Assembly (NCBI RefSeq): GCF_004359545.1 | Contig: NZ_SCWB01000006.1 | Coordinates: 50,246-114,245 of the forward strand | Origin: Macrococcus lamae | GTDB taxonomy: Bacteria > Bacillota > Bacilli > Staphylococcales > Staphylococcaceae | Direction: 5' to 3' | Length of the DNA: 64,000 bases | Shown: positions 52,671-60,853 of the stretch, piece after piece | Layout: every line of letters starts with the position of its first letter | How positions within the stretch are numbered: the stretch's first letter is position 1 | Notes under the pieces: generated by a model | The model's input: the letters and a program-made list of their open reading frames with translations, nothing else | The model's database searches: none | Told to the model about the DNA's origin: nothing | Position numbers and translations under genes: made by a program

Positions 52671-53532
52671 AGTGAACCGATGTTTTACGCAGGAAGAAAA
52701 GTCCGATTAGTAACAGGCTGAATCCAGTCAGCAGTATATCTGTATGCTCTCCTGTATCAGGAAGGCTTTTCATCTTTTTCGGTTTTTTAAGATGCTGCTT
52801 GTCACTCTTTTTCATCATAGCTTTAGCTTTTTTCACTTCAGCTTTATCAACTTTCTGAGTGACCAGTTTATTTACTTTCTCATCAAGTGCAAGGTAATAC
52901 TTTTCACCTTTATGAGGAGAGAATTTTCCAGCCTTAATTTCACTGTAAGTGTCACTAGGAAGCAGTTGGGTCGTATTTTCTGATGATTCTGGGTTGGTTG
53001 GTGCCGGCTGCTCAGGTACTGATGGCACTGACGGTTCTGATGGCACAACAGGCGGCTCACTTTGTACGGGCGGCTGTTCTGTCGTTGGATACTCAATAGT
53101 CGGCTGCTCGACAGTCGGTTGTTCTGTCTGAGGTATTTCGACAGTCGGCTGTTCTATTGCAGGCGGCTGTTCTACTGAAGGCGGCGTGGCAGGAGTCTCA
53201 GCTGGTAACTGAGGTACTTTTGGCAGCGGCTTTGATTCTACATCTGGTTTCGGTTCTGGTTTTTGTTCTACTGGTTTTTGTTCTACTGGTTTTTGTTCTA
53301 CCGGAGTTGAAGGTACATTTTCTTCTTCTGGTTCTGTTACTGGGATTTCAGGTGAAACAATTTCGATATTATCTGTACTCTTATCTTCAACTGTTGCAAT
53401 TTCAGTAGAAACGATCTCGATACTATCACTAGATGTTGTGTTTTTTTCTGATTCTGCAGCATAAGTTGTTGAACTCACCAGCGCACCAGTTAAAAGCACT
53501 GTTAGACAAATACTATATTTAAACTTATGCAT
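52669..53532 (-). CDS. LPXTG surface protein with proline-rich repeat stalk
   Basis: A 287-residue cell-wall-anchored protein. The signal peptide (about 1-26) ends TYAAE. A Pro/Glu/Gln/Val-rich stalk (about 60-200) holds tandem VEQKP units and VEQPT/IEQPT/TEQPP-type units. A Lys-rich stretch (AEVKKAKAMMKKSDKQHLKKPKKM) precedes the sorting signal LPDTG (about 255-259), a hydrophobic helix and a short basic tail. No folded ligand-binding domain is seen. Sortase A would attach it. The stalk repeats are likely to vary in number between strains. It sits two genes from mroQ, in the area where staphylococci carry sdrH, but it is not an SdrH homologue by its repeats. Confidence 0.85.
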   Translation of the reverse strand: MHKFKYSICLTVLLTGALVSSTTYAAESEKNTTSSDSIEIVSTEIATVEDKSTDNIEIVSPEIPVTEPEEENVPSTPVEQKPVEQKPVEQKPEPKPDVESKPLPKVPQLPAETPATPPSVEQPPAIEQPTVEIPQTEQPTVEQPTIEYPTTEQPPVQSEPPVVPSEPSVPSVPEQPAPTNPESSENTTQLLPSDTYSEIKAGKFSPHKGEKYYLALDEKVNKLVTQKVDKAEVKKAKAMMKKSDKQHLKKPKKMKSLPDTGEHTDILLTGFSLLLIGLFFLRKTSVH

Positions 53533-53761
53533 TTACGATTCCTCCAGTTAATGGTTAATTTCAATTATATAAGAAAACATACTTGATTGCTACGAAGAAG
53601 GAAGATTGTTACCTACTCTTAATAATATATATATTAATGAAATATCTTTTTTGCAATTTAAAATCATTTTTATAGAATTCATCATATTATTTACTTTACA
53701 TTAATGAAATGATAAAGTATAATAAATATATCAAGTATAACTTATATACTAAGGAGTTACT

Positions 53762-54613
53762 ATGGAGACTAAATATTTTAGCAATACCACTCATATGGGT
53801 GCAGTACATTTGAACGTCAATTTTTTAGATAATTCGATTCGATTTTACAGCGATATTATCGGTCTAAACGTTCTCGAACGTAACGCTGAATACACTGTAC
53901 TCGGCATAGGAGAACGTCCGCTCCTCTACCTTTACGAAACAAAGACTGAGCGTAAAGATCGGCAGGCCGGACTGTATCATATGGCATTTCTCGTTCCTTC
54001 CCGCACAGAACTCGGGAATGTGTTCCAGCATCTGATCAATACACAGTATCCATTAAGCGGGGCAAGTGATCACTACGTTTCAGAAGCGCTTTATCTGCAG
54101 GATCCAGAAGGTAACGGCATTGAAATATATCGCGATGTTCCTTCTGAAGAATGGACTTATGAAGCGACCGGCTACATTAACATGGCAACTGTTGAGATGG
54201 ATTTTCAAGGTGTGCTGGATTCAAAGGACGGCAGACCATTTGAAGGACTTCATCCTGACACGGTAATGGGTCACGTGCATTTATCGGTGAAAGAGCTGCC
54301 GCAGACTATTAAATTTTATGAAGACGTCTTCGGCCTCGACATTATGACGTTGTACGGTGCACAGGCGGCCTTCATGAGCGCGGGAGGTTACCACCATCAT
54401 CTCGGTTTAAACACTTGGGGAGGTGCGGCTACTTCAGCTGAGCTGACTGATCCAGGACTTCGAAAGCACGAGATTAATTTCCCTAATATCGAAGATTTCG
54501 AACATTTTAAAAAGAAATTGACTGAATTAGGCTTAACTACTGAACGAGACGGGAATTCAGAGATAGTAAGAGATCCGAACGGCATTGGTATTCGGGTCAT
54601 GTATAAAAAGTAA
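53762..54613 (+). CDS. Two-domain VOC protein (catechol 2,3-dioxygenase-like)
   Basis: A 283-residue protein with two vicinal-oxygen-chelate modules (1-135 and 168-283), similar to Bacillus CatE and relatives. Metal ligands of the first module: MGAVHLNV, GLYHMAFLV and GNGIEIYRD. In the second, GHVHLSVKE and HHHLGLNTW hold His ligands, but the final Glu position is Arg (NGIGIRVMYK), so the metal site is probably in one module. The family opens catechol rings or acts as a quinone/glyoxal lyase. AAGGAG lies six bases before ATG 53762. The nitroreductase gene follows by 44 bases, probably in the same transcript. Confidence 0.85.
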   Translation: METKYFSNTTHMGAVHLNVNFLDNSIRFYSDIIGLNVLERNAEYTVLGIGERPLLYLYETKTERKDRQAGLYHMAFLVPSRTELGNVFQHLINTQYPLSGASDHYVSEALYLQDPEGNGIEIYRDVPSEEWTYEATGYINMATVEMDFQGVLDSKDGRPFEGLHPDTVMGHVHLSVKELPQTIKFYEDVFGLDIMTLYGAQAAFMSAGGYHHHLGLNTWGGAATSAELTDPGLRKHEINFPNIEDFEHFKKKLTELGLTTERDGNSEIVRDPNGIGIRVMYKK

Positions 54614-54657
54614 TCAATAAGTAGTTTTAAACAATTATAAAACAGGGAGAGATAATC

Positions 54658-55293
54658 ATGGGTTTATTTAACAAAAAAGAAGACAAGCAGGAATACAAAC
54701 ATTTAGAAGGTGCAATGGAAAAAAGACGTTCAGTCTATCATCTTGAACCGAAATCACCGATTTCAGATACTGAAATTGAAAAAATCTTAACTGAAGCAGT
54801 TAAATTTGTTCCTTCTGCGTTCAATTCACAAAGTACACGTGTTGTATTATTACTAAATGATAACCACAAGCAGCTATGGGATCTGACTAGAGATGCATTA
54901 AAAGAATTAATGGGGCCGGACAGAGACTTTTCAGAGACTGAACAGAAAATGAACAGCTTTAAAGCGGGTTACGGAACTGTACTATTCTTTGAAGACACAG
55001 GGGTCGTCAAAGGACTTCAGGAAAAAGCACCGGCTTATGCCGAAAAATTTCCAGTGTGGAGCGAACATACTAACGCTATGCATCAATACGCGATCTGGAC
55101 AGCATTTGCTGTTAAAGGCCTAGGCGCGTCGCTACAGCATTATGATGGCGTGATCGATGAGCAGGTCTACGAAACATTCAGTCTGCCAAAAACATGGAAA
55201 CTAATTGCTCAGATGCCATTCGGTACAATCGGTTCTGAACCAGGTCCGAAAGAAATCGCAACCGTTGAAAACCGACTGATCATTAAAAAATAA
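54658..55293 (+). CDS. Nitroreductase family protein (HBN1-like)
   Basis: A 211-residue FMN-dependent oxidoreductase. MEKRRSVYHLEPKSPISDTEIEKIL is the N-terminal FMN-binding signature (RRSVY), VPSAFNSQSTRVV contains the conserved Asn-Ser-Gln segment, and the C-terminal part IAQMPFGTIGSEPGPKE ends the fold. Of the nitroreductase superfamily it fits the HBN1/YdgI group of about 200 residues, which reduce nitro-aromatics or quinones. It follows the VOC gene, which suggests a shared role in aromatic or electrophile detoxification (inference). GGGAGAG is the ribosome site. Confidence 0.9.
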   Translation: MGLFNKKEDKQEYKHLEGAMEKRRSVYHLEPKSPISDTEIEKILTEAVKFVPSAFNSQSTRVVLLLNDNHKQLWDLTRDALKELMGPDRDFSETEQKMNSFKAGYGTVLFFEDTGVVKGLQEKAPAYAEKFPVWSEHTNAMHQYAIWTAFAVKGLGASLQHYDGVIDEQVYETFSLPKTWKLIAQMPFGTIGSEPGPKEIATVENRLIIKK

Positions 55294-55303
55294 TAATTAC
55301 GTT

Positions 55304-55338
55304 AAAGAGCCGCTCAAAAATTGATGAGCGGCTCTTTT
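55304..55338 (+). terminator. Terminator of the VOC-nitroreductase operon
   Basis: A perfect 13-bp stem, AAAGAGCCGCTCA (55304-55316) and TGAGCGGCTCTTT (55325-55337), followed by a T. Confidence 0.88.
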
Positions 55339-55362
55339 GCATTGATGACAATTATTTTATCT

Positions 55363-56844
55363 TTAGTACTGTTTTTCCTGAAAATCATATTTGGTAAATT
55401 TGAAATACACTTGCCCTGATTCTGTCGAAGTTCTGATTCCTCGTGCGTCATCAGACGGGAATATTCGCGACGTCATTACTCGTTCACCGTCATTCAAAAA
55501 GATTTCGATACTCGACTCGTCCATAAAAATCTGAAGTTGCTTCAAATCGCTGTCCAGCACTACAGAACGTGTCGTTCCGTTTACTTCCTGGCAAAGCTGT
55601 CCACTTTCTGATCGGTCGAGCGTAAAACGTCTTTCCTGTTTGTTATAGATTAACAGTGTCGACTCTTTCTTCGATACACGGAGTTCTATATAGAACTCCG
55701 TCGATTCATTCTCCAATATGTCGACAATCAGTTCATAGCAGGACCCTTCATACGGATGCAGCTTGATATTATGCTTCATCGCATAACCTTCAGCTGTTTC
55801 GACTTCACCGCGGCGCGATTCCCATGCTTTCAGGGGTCGCTGACGTAATCTTCCGTCCTCAACAGTCAACTCGCGAGGAATCGTCAGACAGTGGGCCCAG
55901 TTGTATTGATCAGTCGGATAGTCTGTATCCGGCAGCCCCATCCAGCCGAACAGAATTCGTCTGCCGTCTTTATCTACTGTCGTCTGCGGCGCATAGAAGT
56001 CAAAGCCGTTATCGAGTTCAGTGAACTCCCCGTGCGTCATTTCAAACGTCGATTTATTAAGCGAACCGATTAAGTAGCCGGATTGATAAATATTCTGAAA
56101 CTGATCGCCAGATGCTTCAATACCTTGCGGACAGAACAATACAACGTCATGATCGTCCAGTTCAAAATAGTCCGGACACTCCCACATATAGCCGAAATTT
56201 GTATAGGCTGTCTTAAGTTCGAAGATGAACTCCCAATCCTTAAAATTCTTTGAGCGATAGACGACAATTGTCCCGGTTTCGTCATGACGCTGCGCCCCCA
56301 TGACAGCATAATAAATACCGTTGTCATACCATACTTTCGGATCTCTGAAATGCTCTGTATAACCTTCCTCTGGTCCTCTGATGATTGGTTGTTCCCGTTT
56401 GATGAAATCTCCTTTTGCATCCAGCACTGCTACCAGCTGATAAGGAATGCGCTCCCAGTCTGCTGTGCGATGATTGCCGGTATAAACAAGATTTAGTTCG
56501 CCGTCCACGACAATCCCTGAGCCGCTGTACGCACCGTGGGAGTCATATTCCGTATCAGGTGCTAATGCTATGCCATGTGGGGTGAATGTCACTAGATCCT
56601 TTGACGTCAAATGGTACCAGTATTTGACCCCATGAACTGCACCGAGCGGGAACCACTGATAGAACAAGTGGTATTCACCGTTATAATAGACAAAGCCGTT
56701 CGGGTCATTCATCAGTCCAGTCGGTGGCTGTATATGAAAGTGCTGACGCCACGGGGATTTATCAGTCTGCTCAAGCAGCTGCAGATATTCATCATCAGCT
56801 ACTTCCGCCATTTTTCTGTAACGCATGTCTCTCGTCCATTCCAT
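55363..56844 (-). CDS. scrB: Sucrose-6-phosphate hydrolase ScrB (GH32)
   Basis: A 493-residue cytosolic beta-fructofuranosidase that splits sucrose 6-phosphate into glucose 6-phosphate and fructose. The catalytic residues are Asp in LMNDPNGF (nucleophile), Asp in FRDPKVW (transition-state stabiliser) and Glu in WECPDYF (acid/base). The C-terminal beta-sandwich has ESGQVYF. ATG 56844 is eight bases after GAGGA and gives the usual length. No scrK, scrR or sucrose PTS gene is next to it. It follows tatC on the same strand but behind a terminator. Confidence 0.95.
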   Translation of the reverse strand: MEWTRDMRYRKMAEVADDEYLQLLEQTDKSPWRQHFHIQPPTGLMNDPNGFVYYNGEYHLFYQWFPLGAVHGVKYWYHLTSKDLVTFTPHGIALAPDTEYDSHGAYSGSGIVVDGELNLVYTGNHRTADWERIPYQLVAVLDAKGDFIKREQPIIRGPEEGYTEHFRDPKVWYDNGIYYAVMGAQRHDETGTIVVYRSKNFKDWEFIFELKTAYTNFGYMWECPDYFELDDHDVVLFCPQGIEASGDQFQNIYQSGYLIGSLNKSTFEMTHGEFTELDNGFDFYAPQTTVDKDGRRILFGWMGLPDTDYPTDQYNWAHCLTIPRELTVEDGRLRQRPLKAWESRRGEVETAEGYAMKHNIKLHPYEGSCYELIVDILENESTEFYIELRVSKKESTLLIYNKQERRFTLDRSESGQLCQEVNGTTRSVVLDSDLKQLQIFMDESSIEIFLNDGERVMTSRIFPSDDARGIRTSTESGQVYFKFTKYDFQEKQY

Positions 56845-56903
56845 TGATGATGTCCTCATTTCTTATACACATATATTCATAATTTAATTTTAGCACGAAG
56901 AGT

Positions 56904-56934
56904 CAAAAAAACCATCCCGCTGTCCGAGATGGTT
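56904..56934 (-). terminator. Terminator of tatC
   Basis: Minus strand AACCATC, loop, GATGGTT, then TTTTTTG. It overlaps the tatC stop and separates it from scrB. Confidence 0.85.
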
Positions 56935-57692
56935 CAGTCTTTATTTAATTCTTCCTCAAGCTGCTGCTGCTCGGCCTTTAAATATTGTCTGTAACCGATC
57001 TTACTGATTTGTATGCTCACTTCATAAAGCACAATCATCGGTAGGACGAAGATAATATAAGTCATCACGTCAGGCGGTGCAATGATAGCGGCGATGACCA
57101 TCAGACCAAAATACGCATATTTCCGATTCTTCTTCAGAAATTTTGGCGAGATGATGCCGAGTCTTGTCAGAAATAACAGCAGTATAGGCAGCTGGAAGAC
57201 AAAGCCGAATGGAATCGTGAACTTCAATAGTTCGTTGAAGTATTCCCTGACACCGATCATCTGATTAACCCCCATCTCAGCAGCCAGACCGAGTGTGAAG
57301 TGAATCATGTAAGGAAAGATGATGAAATAGCTGAACGTCAGACCGATGAGAAACAGTACGATACTGATCGGAATGTAGCTCAGTGTCACCTTTCGTTCTT
57401 TCGGGTGCAGACCAGGTGATACAAATGCCCATAATTGATACAGAATGACCGGTGAGATAATTATGACTGCAATCAGCATGATGACTGTAATATAGATGGT
57501 CAAAGGATCAGTCACTTTGAAGTAGTTCAAGGCGATTTCCTTCGGGACGTCATCTTTCGTCAAAAACTTGGTCACGCGTTTACCGAAGAAGAAACCGATC
57601 ATGACGCCCCCAGCCAGGAAGTAGGCGATGATCATCAGCCGCTTTCTCAGTTCTTCCAGATGTTCTACTATCGTTAAATCATCTTTATTCAT
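56934..57692 (-). CDS. tatC: Twin-arginine translocase subunit TatC
   Basis: A 252-residue six-helix membrane protein, the receptor for twin-arginine signal peptides. Signatures are TIVEHLEELRKRLMI, PVILYQLWAFVSPGLHPKERK and IISPKFLKKNRKYAYFGLMVIAAIIAPPD. ATG 57692 (NKDDLT) is used; an ATG at 57713 stands right after the U tract of a hairpin and lacks a ribosome site. The third gene of rex-tatA-tatC. The hairpin before it suggests part of the transcripts stop after tatA. Confidence 0.95.
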   Translation of the reverse strand: MNKDDLTIVEHLEELRKRLMIIAYFLAGGVMIGFFFGKRVTKFLTKDDVPKEIALNYFKVTDPLTIYITVIMLIAVIIISPVILYQLWAFVSPGLHPKERKVTLSYIPISIVLFLIGLTFSYFIIFPYMIHFTLGLAAEMGVNQMIGVREYFNELLKFTIPFGFVFQLPILLLFLTRLGIISPKFLKKNRKYAYFGLMVIAAIIAPPDVMTYIIFVLPMIVLYEVSIQISKIGYRQYLKAEQQQLEEELNKD

Positions 57693-57713
57693 TTGAGGTA
57701 TTTCCCTCCTCAT

Positions 57714-57738
57714 AAAAAAAACGGCAACAAGCTGCCGT
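57714..57738 (-). terminator. Hairpin between tatA and tatC
   Basis: Minus strand ACGGCA, GCTTGT loop, TGCCGT, then seven Ts. It has full terminator form but lies inside the operon, about 10 bases past the tatA stop and 22 before the tatC start. Confidence 0.75.
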
Positions 57739-57748
57739 CTTCAACTTA

Positions 57749-57949
57749 TTATTTACGAACGTCATTGTTATCTTCTTTGTCGTGGTCTTTCATAATGCCG
57801 TCTGTCGCATCCTTGAACTCTTTCAGTGATGAGCCCATCGCACGACCGAATTCAGGCAGCTTCTTAGGTCCGAATATAATCAAGGCGATGACACCAAGGA
57901 ATAAGAGAACTGGTCCTGAAGCAAACCCTAAAGTAGTAATTAAGAACAT
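57749..57949 (-). CDS. tatA: Twin-arginine translocase subunit TatA
   Basis: A 66-residue protein with one N-terminal membrane helix (PVLLFLGVIALIIF), the FGPKKLPEFGRAMGSSLKEFKD amphipathic helix that follows, and an acidic tail. TatA lines the translocation pore and is needed in excess over TatC. It begins 11 bases after rex. The Staphylococcus Tat system exports iron-dependent peroxidase FepB; whether that gene exists here is unknown. Confidence 0.95.
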   Translation of the reverse strand: MFLITTLGFASGPVLLFLGVIALIIFGPKKLPEFGRAMGSSLKEFKDATDGIMKDHDKEDNNDVRK

Positions 57950-57960
57950 ATTTCTTCCTC

Positions 57961-58593
57961 CTAATGATTTTTCATAAAGAATATTAAAGACTGTAACTCA
58001 ATGCCGAGATCAATATGATGAACATGAACACTTGAAGGTACAGTTAAACGTTCCGGTGTAAAGTTTAATATACCTTTAATTCCTGCTTTTGTCACCCGAT
58101 TTGCTAACGACTGAGCAGCAGCACCCGGCACAGTCAGAATAACTATCTGAATGTCCTGCTTTTTAATAACTTCTTCAAAATGTTCAATATCCTGGACCTC
58201 AATTCTCCCGATATGCCTGCCGATGACTTCAGGATTCGTATCAAATGCTGCTGCAATCTTCATCCGGTCGCTTACAGTGAAGTTGTAGTTCACTAAAGCA
58301 GTACCGAGGTTACCCACCCCGATAATTGCCACCTTTGTTATCATGTCCTGCTGCAGCGTCGTCTTAAAGAAATTAAGCAGATACGAAACATTATAGCCGT
58401 ACCCTTTCTTGCCGAGTTCTCCGAAATACGAAAAATCCCGTCTGATGGTCGCTGAGTCGATCTGCAGACCTTCACTTAATTCCTTGGATGAGACGCGGTC
58501 GACATTCGAGTTATATAATGTGTCCACGAATCGATAATAAAGCGGTAATCGTTTCAGGGTGGCCTTAGGAATTTTTATCTCTTCTTTCGACAT
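57961..58593 (-). CDS. rex: Redox-sensing transcriptional repressor Rex
   Basis: A 210-residue repressor that senses the NADH/NAD+ ratio. The N-terminal winged helix (KATLKRLPLYYRFVDTL, SKELSEGLQIDSATIRRDFSYFGELGKKGYGYNV) binds DNA, and the Rossmann part has AIIGVGNLGTALVNYNF. Rex represses fermentation genes until NADH rises. ATG 58593 is used; GTG 58602 is possible. Its own promoter carries a Rex-type operator. tatA follows by 11 bases. Confidence 0.95.
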   Translation of the reverse strand: MSKEEIKIPKATLKRLPLYYRFVDTLYNSNVDRVSSKELSEGLQIDSATIRRDFSYFGELGKKGYGYNVSYLLNFFKTTLQQDMITKVAIIGVGNLGTALVNYNFTVSDRMKIAAAFDTNPEVIGRHIGRIEVQDIEHFEEVIKKQDIQIVILTVPGAAAQSLANRVTKAGIKGILNFTPERLTVPSSVHVHHIDLGIELQSLIFFMKNH

Positions 58594-58617
58594 CCCAATC
58601 ACCCAGTTTCTAATGTA

Positions 58618-58647
58618 TTGTGATATAATTCACAGCACTTTATTATA
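58618..58647 (-). promoter_or_regulatory. rex promoter with Rex operator
   Basis: TTGTGATATAATTCACAG (58618-58635) closely matches TTGTGAAWWWWTTCACAA, differing at two or three positions. It lies directly downstream of a -10 TATAAT (minus strand, 58642-58647), around the expected transcription start. Autoregulation of rex, and with it tatA-tatC, is predicted. Confidence 0.75.
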
Positions 58648-58745
58648 CCATGTCGTAGTTATGTTTACTATGTGAAAGTTATGTGACATGAATAACACAT
58701 TCCTTCTTAATCGTTATTCATGTAGAATAAAGTAGAGGTGAAATC

Positions 58746-60668
58746 ATGATTCTTTTACAGGCAAGTCAACTATCAAAATCATTTTCCGGCGACACATTGT
58801 TCGCCGATGTAAAATTCGAAATAAAAACTCACGACCGCGTCGCCATCGTCGGCAGAAATGGTGCCGGCAAAACCACATTGATGAAAATTTTAGCAGGTGT
58901 GGAAAGCTACGAAAACGGACATTTAATGCTTGCAAAAAATATCCGCATTGGCTATTTAACTCAGCAGATGACGCTTAATGCCGAAGGAACAGTCTATGAA
59001 GCGATGATGAAGCCATTTCAGCACTTAGTCGATATGGAAAGAAAGCTTGCAGGTATAGCTAATTATTTAGGTAACAACAGCAGTCAGGCTGATAGTGATG
59101 AATATAAGAATAAGCTCACAGAATACGAGAAACTGCAGGCAGCTTTTGAAGCACAAGACGGCTATACGTTCGAGCATAAAATTAAAACCGTTCTCACGGG
59201 TCTGAACTTCAAGGAAGAAGATTTCAACCAGAAGATTGACTACTTCTCCGGTGGTCAGAAGACGCGTCTCGCACTCGCTGAGATGCTGCTGCAGCAACCT
59301 GATCTTCTGCTGCTCGATGAACCGACCAACCATCTGGATATGGAAACTACGGCATGGCTGGAAAATTATTTACTGACTTATAAAGGTGCTATTATCGTTA
59401 TTTCCCATGACCGCTACTTTCTCGATAAAGTCGTGGGCGCAGTCTATGATGTGGCACTTGGACGCGTTACGAAGTATGTCGGTAACTATTCAAAGTTCAT
59501 TGCAGAGCGCGATGCATTTTACGACAAAATGACAGCGGAATACGAACGTCAGCAGGCAGAAATTGAGCGTCTAGAAACGTTTGTCCAGAAAAACATCACC
59601 CGGGCATCAACTTCCGGGATGGCAAAAAGCCGCCGTAAAATTCTCGAGAAGATGGTGCGTATTGAGGCGCCGAAGCTCGATGACCATTCTGTTAACTTAA
59701 ACTTCAATATAGAACGGGAATCGGGTAATGATGTGTTAAGCGCGGCGGATCTTGAAGTCGGCTACACAATGCCGATTACTGCTCCTGTATCGTTCGATGT
59801 AAAGAAACAGGATGCCATTGCCGTCATCGGTCCAAACGGTATCGGTAAGACAACATTGATCAAGACTATTGCTAAGCGACTGCCCGCTTTAAGCGGTGAA
59901 GTCAAATACGGAGCTAATGTCTCCATCGGTTATTACGACCAGAAACAAGCAGAGTTCAGTTCCTCAAACACTGTCCTTGAAGAACTGTGGCAGTATTACC
60001 CGACAATGCCGGAGAAAGATGTTCGTGCTGTGCTGGGACGCTTCCTATTTGTACAGGATGATGTCAAAAAAGCAATCAACGATCTGTCAGGCGGTGAGAA
60101 AGCACGGCTCCAGCTTGCTAAACTGAGTCTTGAGAACAACAATGTGCTAATTCTTGATGAACCGACCAACCACCTTGATATTGATGCCAAAGAAATACTG
60201 GAAGAAGCGCTGATCCATTATCCCGGTACTGTCCTGTTCGTATCACACGACCGCTACTTCATCAATCGGATTGCCACTAAAGTACTCAATATCACGGCTG
60301 AAGGATCAGCACTGTTTCTCGGGGACTATACGTACTTCACCGAAAAGGAAGAAGAACGCGCTGCGCACGAAGCTTATGATCAGCAAGAACAGCTGCCCAT
60401 CACAAGAACAACTAGCTATGAAGATAATAAGCAGGCACGTAAAGAACGCCGCAAGATGGAACGAGCGCTACAGCAGCTGGAAGAAGATGTAGCAGCAAAA
60501 GAGGAATTAATATCAGAAATTGAGCAGACACTGACTCTTCCTGATGTATTCAATGATAGTCAAAAAAGTTATGAACTCCATCAACAACTGGTCACAGCTC
60601 AAGCACAACTGGAAGAATTGATGGAACAATGGGCAGAACTAGAAGCAAATTTAGAAGAAACGGACTAA
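58746..60668 (+). CDS. ABC-F family ATPase (YdiF-like)
   Basis: A 640-residue cytosolic ABC-F protein with two ATPase cassettes and no membrane part. Walker A sites are GRNGAGKTT and GPNGIGKTT. The signature motifs are FSGGQKTRL and LSGGEKARL, each followed by LLDEPTNHLD or LILDEPTNHLD. The linker (about 240-310) and a long C-terminal coiled coil (about 545-640) are present. ABC-F proteins act at the ribosome on stalled peptidyl-tRNA; the YdiF group has no settled role. It is convergent with tsaD and shares a 185-base gap with DnaA boxes. Confidence 0.93.
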   Translation: MILLQASQLSKSFSGDTLFADVKFEIKTHDRVAIVGRNGAGKTTLMKILAGVESYENGHLMLAKNIRIGYLTQQMTLNAEGTVYEAMMKPFQHLVDMERKLAGIANYLGNNSSQADSDEYKNKLTEYEKLQAAFEAQDGYTFEHKIKTVLTGLNFKEEDFNQKIDYFSGGQKTRLALAEMLLQQPDLLLLDEPTNHLDMETTAWLENYLLTYKGAIIVISHDRYFLDKVVGAVYDVALGRVTKYVGNYSKFIAERDAFYDKMTAEYERQQAEIERLETFVQKNITRASTSGMAKSRRKILEKMVRIEAPKLDDHSVNLNFNIERESGNDVLSAADLEVGYTMPITAPVSFDVKKQDAIAVIGPNGIGKTTLIKTIAKRLPALSGEVKYGANVSIGYYDQKQAEFSSSNTVLEELWQYYPTMPEKDVRAVLGRFLFVQDDVKKAINDLSGGEKARLQLAKLSLENNNVLILDEPTNHLDIDAKEILEEALIHYPGTVLFVSHDRYFINRIATKVLNITAEGSALFLGDYTYFTEKEEERAAHEAYDQQEQLPITRTTSYEDNKQARKERRKMERALQQLEEDVAAKEELISEIEQTLTLPDVFNDSQKSYELHQQLVTAQAQLEELMEQWAELEANLEETD

Positions 60669-60853
60669 TTTCCGGTTCTTTTTTGTTCACAGAGTTATCC
60701 ACAATTAAAACACGGTATTAATAGTTATTCATATTGTTATTCTAGTTATCCACAGAAAAATGATAATTCCATCCTTCTATTTTAGTGTAAAATGATTTAT
60801 CAGCAAAAACTTATCCACAATATGTTAACAACTTGTGTACAGGTACATATGTT
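60669..60853. other. DnaA box cluster between convergent ABC-F and tsaD genes
   Basis: Three perfect DnaA boxes TTATCCACA on the plus strand at 60695-60703, 60746-60754 and 60811-60819. Weaker copies TTGTTCACA (60683-60691) and TTATTCATA (60724-60732) accompany them. Both flanking genes end here, so it is not a promoter region. A weak hairpin with six Ts (about 60661-60685) probably ends the ABC-F gene. Confidence 0.8.

Noticed and set aside
60840..60853. GGTACATATGTTCT resembling a LexA box
   Set aside because: Only the right arm matches the consensus, it lies at the 3' end of tsaD, and no promoter is near.
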